Source of the DNA: Candidatus Poribacteria bacterium
GTDB lineage: Bacteria; Poribacteria; WGA-4E; WGA-3G
Length of the DNA: 64,000 nucleotides
Direction of reading: 5' to 3'
Assembly: GCA_022827625.1 (NCBI GenBank)
Contig: JAJEIE010000027.1
Span: 362,827-426,826 of the forward strand
The notes below the pieces were generated by a model. That model was not told the DNA's origin. It saw only the letters and a program-made list of their open reading frames with translations, and made no database searches. The translations under genes were made by a program, and so were the position numbers. The stretch's first letter is position 1, and every line of letters starts with the position of its first letter. Shown here piece by piece: positions 17,685 through 28,492 of the stretch.

Positions 17685-18467
17685 TTACGCTTCGTTTTCG
17701 TCTTCGTCTTCGTTTAGTAATCTTTCCAATTCTGCTAAGATGTCCTCTTCATCGCTTTCTGCCTCGGTGGCTTCTGTGTCAAGCGATTCCAAATCAGAAC
17801 GGAACTCTATGAGATTGCTCAGGTAGCGTTCGCGTGTAATATTTTCTGCTTCCCCGTGCTCCTCGCGCAAACATTCACCACAAAACTCGCCAATCTGTCG
17901 GATACCGGTATCTATATGTTGTAATGCTGCTGCCGCGTCGTCTGCTTGCAGACTCAATTCTGCGCTAGCGAGGCTGTGCATCATAAGCATGTACCCCTTA
18001 TATTGGTAACTCTGCCAAGCGATATCTGATGGCGCGCACTGGCGTGCCAAATTCGTTACAGCAATGTTAGTAGCAGTATCACGCTGTACATCTTTCCACC
18101 GTTTGATACTTGCAAACAAAAGGTAGCGTGTATAGCGATGGAAAGATTCCTCGAAGAGCGTTTGCCATTCCTCCGGTTCTAATTCAAATCCTTCACGAGT
18201 CCCGTGGTGTTCTTCATACGTCCGTAATTTTGCGAAAAAGTAATCGTAATAGGAATCCACACCGTGCGGGCGCATCCCGTCAGGACGGCCGGTTGCGTAA
18301 ATGCGAGAAATCGTAAAAGCGTTTGGTTGCACAACGACAACCTCTCTACCATCTTCGATTTTCAGGACACTCACGGGGCGTTCCACATCAAGATTCAGCA
18401 TTTCGAGAATCCGATCGAAGGTTTGAACCCATCGGGTGTTTCTTTGTATAGAGTCGTTGGTTTCCAT
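17685..18467 (-). CDS. uncharacterised protein with acidic C-terminal tail
   Basis: A 260-residue soluble protein I do not recognise. It begins with a basic-hydrophobic segment (VERPVSVLKIEDGREVVVVQ), has a mostly helical middle with Trp and Tyr (FEESFHRYTRYLLFASIKRW), a CGEC motif near residue 199 that could bind metal or form a disulfide, and ends in a strongly acidic run (SDEEDILAELERLLNEDEDE). No signal peptide. It sits upstream of nothing obvious: the next gene on this strand, carB, is upstream and ends 111 bases away across a repeat element. Confidence 0.65.
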   Translation of the reverse strand: METNDSIQRNTRWVQTFDRILEMLNLDVERPVSVLKIEDGREVVVVQPNAFTISRIYATGRPDGMRPHGVDSYYDYFFAKLRTYEEHHGTREGFELEPEEWQTLFEESFHRYTRYLLFASIKRWKDVQRDTATNIAVTNLARQCAPSDIAWQSYQYKGYMLMMHSLASAELSLQADDAAAALQHIDTGIRQIGEFCGECLREEHGEAENITRERYLSNLIEFRSDLESLDTEATEAESDEEDILAELERLLNEDEDENEA

Positions 18468-18489
18468 TTATATATCCTTTTTGTACTTT

Positions 18490-18583
18490 TCAGTTTTCAG
18501 TAATTGATCGTCGGTAACTCGTTATGACGGGTGGGAGCGCGGACGCCTGCCATACACTTACCTGAAAACCGATAACTATTAAA
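18490..18583. repeat. dispersed imperfect palindrome, copy A
   Basis: The gap between the acidic-tail gene and carB holds a left arm CAGTTTTCAGTAAT and a right arm with CTGAAAACCGAT (18562-18573), which are approximately reverse complements. The right arm runs into CTATTAAAG, where TTA is the carB stop. It shares its core with copies B, C and D. Confidence 0.6.
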
Positions 18584-21500
18584 GCGTCCGAAAGTGGTCT
18601 TGGAGAGACGTGACCGTAATATCTCCACGTTGCAGCGCATCAATAGCATTGACGGCTGCGGCGGCGCCAGGAATCGTTGAGAAAATCGGAATATCATGGG
18701 TTATTGCCATCTCCCGAATTAAAAGTTCATTCGGACGGTGCAAGTCTCCGGTCGGTGTATTGATGATCAGGTCAACGGCATGATTTTTGATATAGTCATG
18801 AATAGTCGGTCTGCCTTTTCCGATGCTGAAAACGAGTTCTGCTTCCATTCCATTGCGGAGAAGTACTTTCGCGGTTCCGTGTGTGGCGATGAGTTCAAAG
18901 CCCATATCTATGAGTTTCTTGGCGATGAAAATAATCGCGCGCTTGTCTTTATTTTTGACGCTGATAAAAACTTTGCCACGCAACGGTAGCGTATAACCGC
19001 AAGCCTTTTGTGCTTTCGCAAAGGCGCGAGAGAAATCTGTGTCAATCCCCATTACCTCGCCAGTAGATTTCATTTCGGGTCCAAGTCGAGTATTGGAACC
19101 TGGAAAGCGATTAAACGGAAAAACCGGTGCCTTGACACTGAAATATGTAGGTTCAATTTCACGTGTAAATCCAAGTTCAGCGAGCGTTTCGCCTGCCATG
19201 ACACGCGCTGCAAGTTTTGCCAATGGCACACCGATCGCTTTGCTCACAAACGGGATGGTTCGAGACGCACGTGGATTTACCTCAAGCACGTAGATTTCAT
19301 CATTTTTTATGGCATACTGGACATTCATCAGACCGCGCACGCGTAGTGCTTTTGCCAAAGCGTAGGTGAAAGTTTTTAGGGTTTCGATCTGTTCGTCTAC
19401 GAGCGTATAGGGTGGTAACACACAGTCGCTGTCTCCTGAATGGATACCCGCCTCCTCAATGTGTTCCATAATACCACCAATGACGGTCTTTTCTCCATCG
19501 GATATTGCATCGACATCCACTTCGATCGCCTCTTCAAGGTATTTATCGATGAGGACTGGGTGCTCCGGCGAGGCTTGAACGGCAGAATGCATGTATTCCT
19601 GTAAGAGTTCTTCGTCGTAAACGATTTGCATTGCACGTCCCCCTAAAACGTAAGACGGACGCACAATAACAGGATAGCCAAGTGCTGCAGCGATAGGCGC
19701 GGCTTCCTCACTTGATGTTGCCGTACCGTTAGGGGGTTGCATCAATCCAATCTCATCTAATACGGCTTTGAAGAGTTTTCGATCCTCGGAGCGAGCAATA
19801 TCTTCAGGACTGGTGCCGATTATCGGAACGCCTGCCTCCTTGAGCGCGATAGCAAGGTTTAATGGGGTCTGTCCGCCGAACTGAACAATGACCCCGAAGG
19901 GTTTCTCTTTGTGGTAAATATTTAAAACGTCTTCACACGTTAGAGGTTCAAAGTAGAGTCGATCCGAAGTATCGTAGTCCGTACTAACGGTTTCCGGATT
20001 GCTGTTCACCATAATAGTTTCATAACCTTCGGCTTTCAAGGCGAGGGCAGCATGGACACAACAGTAGTCGAATTCGATCCCTTGTCCGATCCGATTTGGA
20101 CCCCCGCCAAGGATCATGATTTTCGGTTTATCAGATGGACGGACCTCGTCTTCGCTGGAACAGGTAGAATAATAGTAGGGCGTTTCTGCCTCAAACTCAG
20201 CGGCGCAGGTGTCAACAGTTTTGAAAGTCGCTTCAATGCCGAGACCTTCTCGACCTTCACGAATGGTACCCTCGGATACGTTGTAGATGTCGCTTAATTG
20301 TCGGTCAGAAAATCCGAATTGTTTTGCTTGCTGCAAGAGTTTCTTTGTGGTTACACCATCGGGTTCGCCATTTTGTGGAATGTGATTTAGCACAGCGTCT
20401 TGCAAATGCTGTTTTATCTGTTGCTGCGTGCTCGGCTGGGACAAGGTCTGTTCAAAGTCAACGATTTCCTTCAAATTGTAGAGGAAAAACGGGTCAATGT
20501 GCGTGTAGGCATGAATTTCCTCAATACTCATGCCACGCGCAAGGGCAGCTTTGATATAAAAAATACGCTTGACGTTCGGAATACTTAGCTTGCTCGGAAG
20601 TTCAGACAGTGGAAGTTCTTCGAGTGGATGGTTGTCTAATCCAGACCATCCGGTTTCTAACGAACGGAGTCCTTTCTGTAGTGCCTCTTTAAAGGTCCCG
20701 CCGATCGCCATCGCCTCACCGACTGATTTCATCTGTGTTGTGAGGGTCTCATCAGTACCTTGAAATTTTTCAAACGCCCACCGCGGAATTTTAACAACGA
20801 CATAATCAATCGTCGGTTCAAAGCACGCTGGCGTTTCAGCTGTAATATCGTTGGGTATTTCATCTAAATTATAACCGACGGCCAATTTTGCAGCAATCTT
20901 AGCGATCGGAAATCCAGTGGCTTTTGAGGCGAGCGCGGAACTCCGAGAGACGCGAGGGTTCATCTCAATGACAACCTGTTTACCCGTCTTCGGATCAACA
21001 GCGAATTGAATATTTGAACCTCCTGTGTCAACGCCTATTTCGCGGATAATTTTAATCGCCGAATCCCGCATGAGTTGATATTCTTTGTCTGTTAGGGTTT
21101 GGATGGGGGCGACGGTAATACTGTCACCGGTGTGGATTCCCATTGGATCGACATTTTCAATTGAACATATTATAACGACGTTGTCTGCTCCATCTCGCAT
21201 GACCTCCAACTCGAATTCCTTCCAACCTATAACGGATTCTTCGATAAGCAGTTCGCTGATAGGGCTTAAGGCGAGACCGGCGGCGACCATTTTTTCGTAT
21301 TCTTCGATATTGTAAGCGATTCCACCACCAGTACCGCCGAGTGTAAACGCGGGACGGATGATTGCGGGGAACCCGATCTCTTTAACGAGATCAAGGGCTT
21401 CCTGCACGGAATGCGCGATACCGCTCTGGGGGACTTCCAATCCGATTTTTATCATCGCCTCTTTGAAGAGGGCGCGGTCTTCTGCTTTTTGGATGGCTGG

Positions 21501-21860
21501 CAATTTGGCACCGATAAGTTCGACGTTGTATTTATCTAATACGCCGCTTTCCGCAAGTTCGACAGACACGTTTAGCGCCGTTTGTCCACCGAGCGTCGGT
21601 AGCAGTGCCTGTGGACGTTCTTTGGCGATGACGAGTTCCACGGTGTCTGCTGTAATCGGTTCAATGTAGGTCTGATCGGCGAAATCCGGGTCTGTCATGA
21701 TAGTCGCAGGGTTACTATTGACGAGGGTAATTTCATACCCCTCCTCTTTGAGTGCCTTGCATGCTTGTGTTCCTGAATAGTCAAACTCGCACGCTTGACC
21801 GATGATAATTGCGCCGGATCCGATAATTAAGATTTTGTCTATATCTGTTCGTTTTGGCAT
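18579..21860 (-). CDS. carB: carbamoyl-phosphate synthase large subunit
   Basis: Makes carbamoyl phosphate from bicarbonate, ATP and ammonia supplied by CarA. The 1093 residues contain the duplicated ATP-grasp halves: [22 protein letters not shown]-type opening at residues 9-30 (shortened quote: [12 protein letters not shown]), a second nucleotide segment [17 protein letters not shown] near residue 573, and a C-terminal MGS-like regulatory domain with [21 protein letters not shown]. No truncation. It is separated from carA by 188 bases, unlike the tightly overlapping carA-pyrC-pyrR, and a structured repeat abuts its ATG. Confidence 0.96.
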   Translation of the reverse strand: MPKRTDIDKILIIGSGAIIIGQACEFDYSGTQACKALKEEGYEITLVNSNPATIMTDPDFADQTYIEPITADTVELVIAKERPQALLPTLGGQTALNVSVELAESGVLDKYNVELIGAKLPAIQKAEDRALFKEAMIKIGLEVPQSGIAHSVQEALDLVKEIGFPAIIRPAFTLGGTGGGIAYNIEEYEKMVAAGLALSPISELLIEESVIGWKEFELEVMRDGADNVVIICSIENVDPMGIHTGDSITVAPIQTLTDKEYQLMRDSAIKIIREIGVDTGGSNIQFAVDPKTGKQVVIEMNPRVSRSSALASKATGFPIAKIAAKLAVGYNLDEIPNDITAETPACFEPTIDYVVVKIPRWAFEKFQGTDETLTTQMKSVGEAMAIGGTFKEALQKGLRSLETGWSGLDNHPLEELPLSELPSKLSIPNVKRIFYIKAALARGMSIEEIHAYTHIDPFFLYNLKEIVDFEQTLSQPSTQQQIKQHLQDAVLNHIPQNGEPDGVTTKKLLQQAKQFGFSDRQLSDIYNVSEGTIREGREGLGIEATFKTVDTCAAEFEAETPYYYSTCSSEDEVRPSDKPKIMILGGGPNRIGQGIEFDYCCVHAALALKAEGYETIMVNSNPETVSTDYDTSDRLYFEPLTCEDVLNIYHKEKPFGVIVQFGGQTPLNLAIALKEAGVPIIGTSPEDIARSEDRKLFKAVLDEIGLMQPPNGTATSSEEAAPIAAALGYPVIVRPSYVLGGRAMQIVYDEELLQEYMHSAVQASPEHPVLIDKYLEEAIEVDVDAISDGEKTVIGGIMEHIEEAGIHSGDSDCVLPPYTLVDEQIETLKTFTYALAKALRVRGLMNVQYAIKNDEIYVLEVNPRASRTIPFVSKAIGVPLAKLAARVMAGETLAELGFTREIEPTYFSVKAPVFPFNRFPGSNTRLGPEMKSTGEVMGIDTDFSRAFAKAQKACGYTLPLRGKVFISVKNKDKRAIIFIAKKLIDMGFELIATHGTAKVLLRNGMEAELVFSIGKGRPTIHDYIKNHAVDLIINTPTGDLHRPNELLIREMAITHDIPIFSTIPGAAAAVNAIDALQRGDITVTSLQDHFRTL

Positions 21861-21919
21861 TTTTTTCGCTCTTAAATCTGGTCATCGTTCCACTTCGTTC
21901 CACGATGGTTTCTGGTTAA
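21861..21919 (-). repeat. structured leader repeat abutting the carB start, copy 2
   Basis: Immediately 5' of the carB ATG on the sense strand. It aligns without gaps to 27329-27387 at 52 of 59 positions. Stem CATCGT (21883-21888) pairs with ACGATG (21902-21907) around a 13-base loop. In the other copy the stem is CACCGT/ACGGTG: a T-A pair became C-G on both sides. Both copies end in six A before the ATG when read on the sense strand. Confidence 0.8.
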
Positions 21920-22048
21920 TTTCAACGAAAATGGGAGAATGTACGGTTATTAAATTCTATAAAGAAAGAGTCTATTTTAGGTTTAAAGAGGTTTGTTAGC
22001 ACCTGAAATACTGCAAGGACAACGGACGCAGCAGCTCAGATTTAATAG

Positions 22049-23133
22049 TTAAAAATCCATCATTTCTGTAAAGCGCGAAAAGAGATAAGTCGCATCGTGC
22101 GGACCGGGTGACGCTTCTGGATGATACTGCACAGAAAAAATGGGATACTCCCGATGTTGTATCCCTTCCAGTGTGTCGTCATTTAGGTTAATATGTGTAA
22201 TGTCAACGCTATTTGGCAGTGAATCAATGTCAACACAAAACCCGTGGTTTTGTGAGGTAATTTCAACCCGATCGGTCTCAAGATGCTTGACGGGTTGATT
22301 TGCGCCTCGATGTCCAAATTTTAGCTTGAACGTTTTTCCGCCGAGGGCAAGTCCTAAAAGTTGATGTCCCAAACAGATGCCGAAAAGCGGTTTTTTACCC
22401 ATCAACCCTTGTATTGTCTCAATCGCATAGTCAACAGGCATTGGATCCCCCGGACCGTTTGATAAGAACACACCGTCTGGCTCCGCGGCGAGGATCTCTT
22501 CAGCGGTTGTCTGTGCTGGCACAACTTGAACTTCGCATCCGTGTTCGGTAAGTTGACGCAAGATGTTATATTTGATACCGAAATCGAGGGCAACCACACG
22601 GTATTTTGGATCGACATTGTTATTCTCTTGATGCTGCCACGCATACGGGTTTGGACATGTTACGCGTTGCACCAAGTCCCAACCGACCAGCCCGTGCCAG
22701 GCTTTCGCTTTCGCGACCAGAGACTCAGGGTTCGGGTCTTCTGTGGAGAGGCAACCGTTCATGACACCGTGGACCCGGAGGCGACGGGTGAGTGCCCGGG
22801 TGTCTATCCCTTGGATACCGATGATACCGTGTTCGGCAAGGTAGGTATCTAAACTCCATTTTGAACGCCAATTGCTGTGGTAGGCACTGTATTCACGAAC
22901 GACAAATCCCTCTACCTGTGGTCCGATAGATTCAACGTCTGCTTCGTTGCAGCCGTAATTACCAATCAACGGGTAGGTCATTGTGACGATTTGCCCTTTG
23001 TAAGAAGGATCGGTCAGAACTTCCTGATAACCCGTCATACTTGTATTAAAGACGACCTCGCCGGCGGTTTCGCCCGTCGCGCCAAACTGCTCGCCCTCAA
23101 AAACTGTTCCGTCGGCTAATGCCAAAATTGCTT

Positions 23134-23137
<4 letters not shown>
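22049..23137 (-). CDS. carA: carbamoyl-phosphate synthase small (glutaminase) subunit
   Basis: Supplies ammonia from glutamine to CarB. The N-terminal domain begins [17 protein letters not shown]; the class I glutamine amidotransferase triad is visible as Cys in [11 protein letters not shown] near residue 252, and His and Glu in [13 protein letters not shown] near residue 337. The oxyanion strand FLSNGPGDP is near residue 220. Length (362) is normal. Its start overlaps the stop of pyrC by 4 bases, so the two are translationally coupled. Confidence 0.96.
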
Positions 23138-24986
<1,849 letters not shown>

Positions 24987-25022
24987 CTATATGCGTTTGT
25001 TATGTGCGTTCTCTTAATAAAC

Positions 25023-25056
25023 AAAAAACCTCTCCCGTCTGATGTGACGAGAAAGG
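25023..25056 (-). terminator. intrinsic terminator of the pyr attenuator
   Basis: On the minus strand an 11-bp stem (left arm CCTTTCTCGTC, right arm GACGGGAGAGG, two G-U pairs) with loop ACATCA occupies 25056-25029, followed directly by six T (25028-25023). It lies in the pyrR leader, about 45 bases before the pyrR ATG. Confidence 0.88.
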
Positions 25057-25083
25057 CATCATCCAGCCGATTCCGATTTACAA

Positions 25084-25140
25084 TTTCGATTCACATTACG
25101 ATCTTGCATCCTTTTTTCAACCTCTCAGGATTGGATTAAA
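25084..25140 (-). promoter_or_regulatory. PyrR-binding anti-antiterminator and antiterminator of the pyr leader
   Basis: The sense-strand sequence AATCCTGAGAGGTT (25132-25119) matches the PyrR-binding loop consensus ARUCCNGNGAGGYU at every position. It is flanked by ATCCCTTTTT and AAAAAAGGAT, which can form the lower stem. Next, ATGTGAATCGAAA (about 25096-25084) can pair with the 5' arm of the terminator (TTTCTCGTCACAT) with small bulges, so it is the antiterminator candidate. When UMP is plentiful PyrR would stabilise the first hairpin and let the terminator form. Confidence 0.85.
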
Positions 25141-25176
25141 AAGGGATTCTTGATATCAACACTCTACTTTCTAATT

Positions 25177-25205
25177 ATTATACCATATTTATGTTTTAAT
25201 TACAA
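25177..25205 (-). promoter_or_regulatory. sigma70-type promoter of the pyr operon
   Basis: On the minus strand TTGTAA (25205-25200), 17 bases, TATAAT (25182-25177). It places the transcript start near 25170, about 40 bases before the PyrR-binding loop. Confidence 0.75.
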
Positions 25206-25223
25206 ATTTTCTTTACAGCAAAA

Positions 25224-25832
25224 CTATGCCTTTTGTTCTACCATACTTGCGAGGATACCGAGGATTTTGTCGCACTCGTGAATTGAGTAGAATTCGGTAT
25301 CAATATAAAGGGTTTGCCCTTCCAATTTGAGAAAGAGCCATTCTGTTCCAGAAGTGGTCGCCCCGTAGATACAAGGGATATCATTTCCATTTTCCTTGTT
25401 AAAACGTTGTGCTGCGATCATCTCGGCGACGCACTGGCCGAGTCCTACTGTCAGATCATCTTTCTTTGCCTCAACAAGAATGATGACAGGTGCCTCTAAA
25501 ACGAATCGTGCCGGAGACAAGCTTACTAAAAAATCACAGACCCCCGTCAATCCGTTTTCGGCATCAACGTTGAAGTCAATCCCAGAAAAAACGCCGATCC
25601 GTCTGTCAAATTTCTCGCGGAGTTCTATGAGTACATTCGCGGTAATCAGTTCGGATTTCGCCTTTTCAGTGTTGACAGCGAGAGCTACCTGCATATTTCG
25701 TTCCAATACCGCTGTGAGTACCGAACTTGGCGTTTTTGGCTCTACGTGAGAAAAGAGGTTTACCGATTCAACTGTTTCTACTATCTGAAACGCCTTCTTT
25801 ACTTCGCTTAAGGTAAAGTTGCTATATGCCAT
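25224..25832 (-). CDS. PD-(D/E)XK nuclease-like protein, paralog 1
   Basis: A 202-residue soluble protein. The order Glu in AKSELITANVL, Asp in LTGVCDFLVSLSP, the strand VIILVEAKKDDL with E-x-K, then GLGQCVAEMIAAQ reproduces the PD-(D/E)XK nuclease core (acidic residue, D, E-x-K, Q). It is close kin of the next gene upstream and both start MAYSNFTL. Function is not known; many such small proteins come from restriction or repair systems. AGGAGG precedes the ATG. There is no adjacent methyltransferase; the nearest is at 31-32.7 kb. Confidence 0.7.
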   Translation of the reverse strand: MAYSNFTLSEVKKAFQIVETVESVNLFSHVEPKTPSSVLTAVLERNMQVALAVNTEKAKSELITANVLIELREKFDRRIGVFSGIDFNVDAENGLTGVCDFLVSLSPARFVLEAPVIILVEAKKDDLTVGLGQCVAEMIAAQRFNKENGNDIPCIYGATTSGTEWLFLKLEGQTLYIDTEFYSIHECDKILGILASMVEQKA

Positions 25833-25853
25833 TGAGACACCTCCTATAATGCT

Positions 25854-26459
25854 CTACGCCTTTTGCTTTACCATGCTTGCGAGGATACCGAGGATTTTAT
25901 CGCATTGTGCGATTGGGTAGACCGATCTATCAATATGGAGTTTCGTTCCTTCCAATTTGAGAAATCGCCACTCTGTTCCGGAGGTTGTGGCACCATAGAT
26001 GCAAGAAATGTTATTACCTCTCTCAGTGTTAAAACGTTGTGCTGCGATCATCTCAGCGGTGCACTGACCGAGCCCGACTATCAAGTTCTCGCGTTTTGCT
26101 TCAACAAGAATGATGACGGGTGCCTCTAAGAAAGAGAGTATCGGAGACAGACTCACTAAAAAATCACATATACCTGTTAATCCTTGTTCAGCATCAACGC
26201 TAAACTCAATCCCTGAAAAGAAGCTGATACGGTGATCGAAATGTTTTCGCAGTTCAAACAGCACATCAGCTACGATCAGCTCCGAGCGTGCTTTCTCTGT
26301 ACCACTGGAGATAGCTAACTCTACCCTTTCTGCTAACTCGTCTATGAAAGGCTCCCGTAGTGCTACTGTTGGTGCTTGAGAAAAAATGTCGGCGGACTCA
26401 ACTATTTCTAATTGAAACGCTGCTCGCACCATTTCTAATGTAAAATTACTATACGCCAT
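25854..26459 (-). CDS. PD-(D/E)XK nuclease-like protein, paralog 2
   Basis: A 201-residue tandem paralog of the previous gene, 21 bases upstream of it. The putative catalytic set is kept: Glu in ARSELIVADVL, Asp in LTGICDFLVSLSP, EAKRENL with E-x-K, and GLGQCTAEMIAAQ. The middle and C-terminal thirds are near identical between the two (for example IYGATTSGTEW and ILASM), while the N-terminal 50 residues after MAYSNFTL differ, so they may have different partners or targets. AAGGAGG precedes the ATG. Confidence 0.7.
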   Translation of the reverse strand: MAYSNFTLEMVRAAFQLEIVESADIFSQAPTVALREPFIDELAERVELAISSGTEKARSELIVADVLFELRKHFDHRISFFSGIEFSVDAEQGLTGICDFLVSLSPILSFLEAPVIILVEAKRENLIVGLGQCTAEMIAAQRFNTERGNNISCIYGATTSGTEWRFLKLEGTKLHIDRSVYPIAQCDKILGILASMVKQKA

Positions 26460-26545
26460 GTGATAAACCTCCTTTCCGATCAGTGACTACCTTGCCTCAA
26501 TACGTTCGAGAACCCACTTCCGATCGTTTGAAACTGATTGTGTAA

Positions 26546-27328
26546 CTATTCCCCCTGCACAGCACTAATTTCGTCTTCCGAAATCTTGTGAACGCTTTTC
26601 GGGTTAAAGGTCTGCGTTGTGTCAACGCGTAAGGCAACCTCAATCCTGCCACCCGTCAGCACAAAGAACTGGATCAGGAAACCCCCTCCCTGCATTGATT
26701 CGACCTGATACGCCTCTTCGTCAAGATCATCGAGCCATGACGGTAGAGATTCCTCAAATTTCGGATGCGAAAGGACATCCTCTGGTAACGCGATAATCAG
26801 GGTACCCGGATCATCACCGATTGCATCGCCGATGACTTCCCGTTTTTCTACCATAAATGGCACAACGCAATTCGCATATTCAAAGTCATCAGCAGTCGTG
26901 CGCTCAGGTGGCACAAGACCCCATGTCAAGTGATGGATAAAAGGATTACCGTACCCTTGCCCAAGCATGTGTTCCAGGGCAGGTTTATCAATAGGATGCA
27001 CAACGGCGACGTAGTCGAACCATCCTTCGCTGCGCGCCGGGCTATCTGCGGGTAATTGCGCGGAGACGTTAATGTAATCGCAACCGTCAACAGGCGATGG
27101 ATAGCACCGGGCATCCCACCCGTTGACGTAACCGAGTTGTTTCAAACCGTCTGCGACGAGGTGGGGTGGGTCACAGAAAATCGCAGCGTGATCCATATTC
27201 GGATGAATTTCTACACCTGCGCCAGTGACACGTTTAGCAACATCAGTCGCTTCTGTGAAACGGAGGTCGGCATTTTCAATCGTCAAGTAGTCAGCAAAAT
27301 TTTTGGGTAGTGTAATTAGGTTTTTCAT
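26546..27328 (-). CDS. uncharacterised 260-residue protein
   Basis: I do not recognise this protein. It has no signal peptide or membrane segment. Possible metal-site-like segments are MDHAAIFCDPP near residues 45-55 and HHLTWGLVPPE near 131-141; the repeated His-containing strands and overall length leave room for a glyoxalase/VOC-like fold, which is only a guess. The C-terminal third is acidic (LDDLDEEAYQVES). Its ATG is directly preceded by the same structured leader repeat as carB, and it is divergent from the aldolase gene. Confidence 0.65.
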   Translation of the reverse strand: MKNLITLPKNFADYLTIENADLRFTEATDVAKRVTGAGVEIHPNMDHAAIFCDPPHLVADGLKQLGYVNGWDARCYPSPVDGCDYINVSAQLPADSPARSEGWFDYVAVVHPIDKPALEHMLGQGYGNPFIHHLTWGLVPPERTTADDFEYANCVVPFMVEKREVIGDAIGDDPGTLIIALPEDVLSHPKFEESLPSWLDDLDEEAYQVESMQGGGFLIQFFVLTGGRIEVALRVDTTQTFNPKSVHKISEDEISAVQGE

Positions 27329-27387
27329 TTTTTTAGCTCTTAAATCTGGTCACCGTTCCACTACGCTTCACGGTGGTTTCCGGTTAA
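27329..27387 (-). repeat. structured leader repeat abutting a start codon, copy 1
   Basis: Matches 21861-21919 at 52 of 59 columns without gaps and sits in the same register against the ATG. Stem CACCGT (27351-27356) with ACGGTG (27370-27375), loop 13 bases. Confidence 0.8.
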
Positions 27388-27440
27388 GTCAATACTGCAT
27401 TACAGCAGCGGACGTTTTTTAGCTTTTTTCAATAAGTGTA

Positions 27441-27469
27441 AGTTTAACAGAAATCTTACCGATAGGCAA
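27441..27469 (-). promoter_or_regulatory. promoter candidate for the 26546-27328 gene
   Basis: On the minus strand TTGCCT (27469-27464), 17 bases, TAAACT (27446-27441). The transcript would include the structured repeat in its leader. Confidence 0.5.
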
Positions 27470-27470
27470 G

Positions 27471-27494
27471 GACTTTTGTCATAGTTTAAAAGTC
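27471..27494. promoter_or_regulatory. 7-bp inverted repeat between divergent promoters (operator candidate)
   Basis: GACTTTT (27471-27477) and AAAAGTC (27488-27494) are separated by 10 bases. The centre lies between the -35 of the minus-strand promoter and the -35 of the plus-strand promoter, a usual place for a regulator to control both sides. Confidence 0.45.
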
Positions 27495-27502
27495 AAAAGT
27501 TG

Positions 27503-27531
27503 TTGAAAAAAGTGCCAATCTTTGCTAATGT
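27503..27531 (+). promoter_or_regulatory. weak promoter candidate for the aldolase gene
   Basis: TTGAAA (27503-27508), 17 bases, TAATGT (27526-27531). The -10 is only 3/6, so this is tentative. Confidence 0.35.
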
Positions 27532-27581
27532 TACTACGGGTTGTAAACTATACCCAAGATTCAAAAACAGAGGAGCAATTT

Positions 27582-28370
27582 ATGAGAACAAATACCTTTC
27601 GCGAACTACTCAACGCTGACAAACCGACCGTTGGCACACATATCCATACGACTTGGCCCTCCATCGTTGAAGCGATTGGGCACACAGGATTGTACGACTA
27701 TGTCGAATTTGTAGGGGAGTACGGTCCTTTTGATTTACACGATCTGGATAACTTGTGTCGAGCGGCTGAACTGCACAATATCTCCACGATGATTAAGGTT
27801 GACCAGGAGCCGCGCGGCTTCATTGCCCAGCGCGCCATCGGTTCTGGCTTCCAGAGTGTGCTTTACGCGGATTGTCAGAATGTTGAGGATGTCAAGGAAT
27901 GTGTTCGTATCACGCGCGCCGATACACCCGAAGATGGTGGCAGCTACGGGGTAGCGACCCGTCGGTTTTCTTATATGGGATACGGAGGGGGTCCAGAGTA
28001 CGTCCAAGCCCTCCGTGATGTCGTCAATGTCATTATGATTGAGAAGAAAGGCACGGTTGACAACCTTGAGGAGGTCCTGTCTGTTGAAGGCGTTGATATG
28101 ATTCAGTGGGGCGGTTCGGATTATTCCATGAGTATTGGAAAAGTCGGTCAGCGTGGGGCACCTGAAATCAGTGAAGCACACGATAAGGTATTTAAGACGG
28201 CAGTAAAGATGGGGGTGCCGCCGCGTGCTGAAATTGGGAGTCCCGACGATGCGAAACGCTATCTTGATATGGGGGTCCGGCATTTCTGCATCGGCACGGA
28301 TATTTCCATTCTCTATAGTTGGTGGCGCGAGAATGGTGACGGGTTACGGAAGGCTATTGAGGGACATTAG
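27582..28370 (+). CDS. HpcH/HpaI-family aldolase
   Basis: A 262-residue class II aldolase of the HpcH/HpaI group that cleaves or joins pyruvate-type 2-keto acids and aldehydes. Visible landmarks are THIHTTWPSIVEAIG near residues 19-33, YVEFVGEYGPFDL near 39-51, IKVDQEP near 72, YADCQNVEDVK, a Glu in IMIEKKGTVDNLEEVL, and the closing PRAEIGSPDDAKRYLDMG. AGAGGAG lies before the ATG at 27582, so the earlier in-frame ATG at 27522 is not used. Substrate not predicted. Confidence 0.82.
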   Translation: MRTNTFRELLNADKPTVGTHIHTTWPSIVEAIGHTGLYDYVEFVGEYGPFDLHDLDNLCRAAELHNISTMIKVDQEPRGFIAQRAIGSGFQSVLYADCQNVEDVKECVRITRADTPEDGGSYGVATRRFSYMGYGGGPEYVQALRDVVNVIMIEKKGTVDNLEEVLSVEGVDMIQWGGSDYSMSIGKVGQRGAPEISEAHDKVFKTAVKMGVPPRAEIGSPDDAKRYLDMGVRHFCIGTDISILYSWWRENGDGLRKAIEGH

Positions 28371-28379
28371 TGGAATAGC

Positions 28380-28492
28380 CATCAGCAGTCAGCGGTCAGC
28401 AGTCGGTAAAGATCAATTTGTGGTAGGGACACATTATGCGACTGCCACAAGACTTAACTGACAGCCGATGGCTGATAGTTGACTGCTATTAA
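28380..28492. repeat. dispersed imperfect palindrome, copy B
   Basis: Between convergent genes. Left arm AGCAGTCAGCGGTCAGCAGT and right arm containing CTGACAGCCGAT (28458-28469) are reverse complements with scattered mismatches, and an inner stem TTGTGGTAG/CTGCCACAA adds nine pairs. The right edge runs into CTATTAAAG, where TTA is the stop of the creatininase-family gene, as in copy A. Confidence 0.65.

Noticed and set aside
18738-21669. Several plus-strand open frames of 60-112 codons opposite carB
   Set aside because: They lie entirely within carB, whose 1093-residue product is complete; none has a ribosome site or a recognisable motif.
21923-22048. Possible second PyrR attenuator before carB
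   Set aside because: No ARUCCNGNGAGGYU-like loop and no terminator with a T-run on the sense strand; only the structured repeat is there.
26498-26530. CGTTCGAGAACCC-like stretch resembling a tRNA T-arm
   Set aside because: No acceptor, D or anticodon stems could be matched around it. I found no tRNA in the window by eye.
27480-27540. Sigma54 (-24/-12) promoter near the aldolase gene (GTGCCA ... TTTGC)
   Set aside because: The GG and GC elements do not have the required orientation and spacing on either strand.
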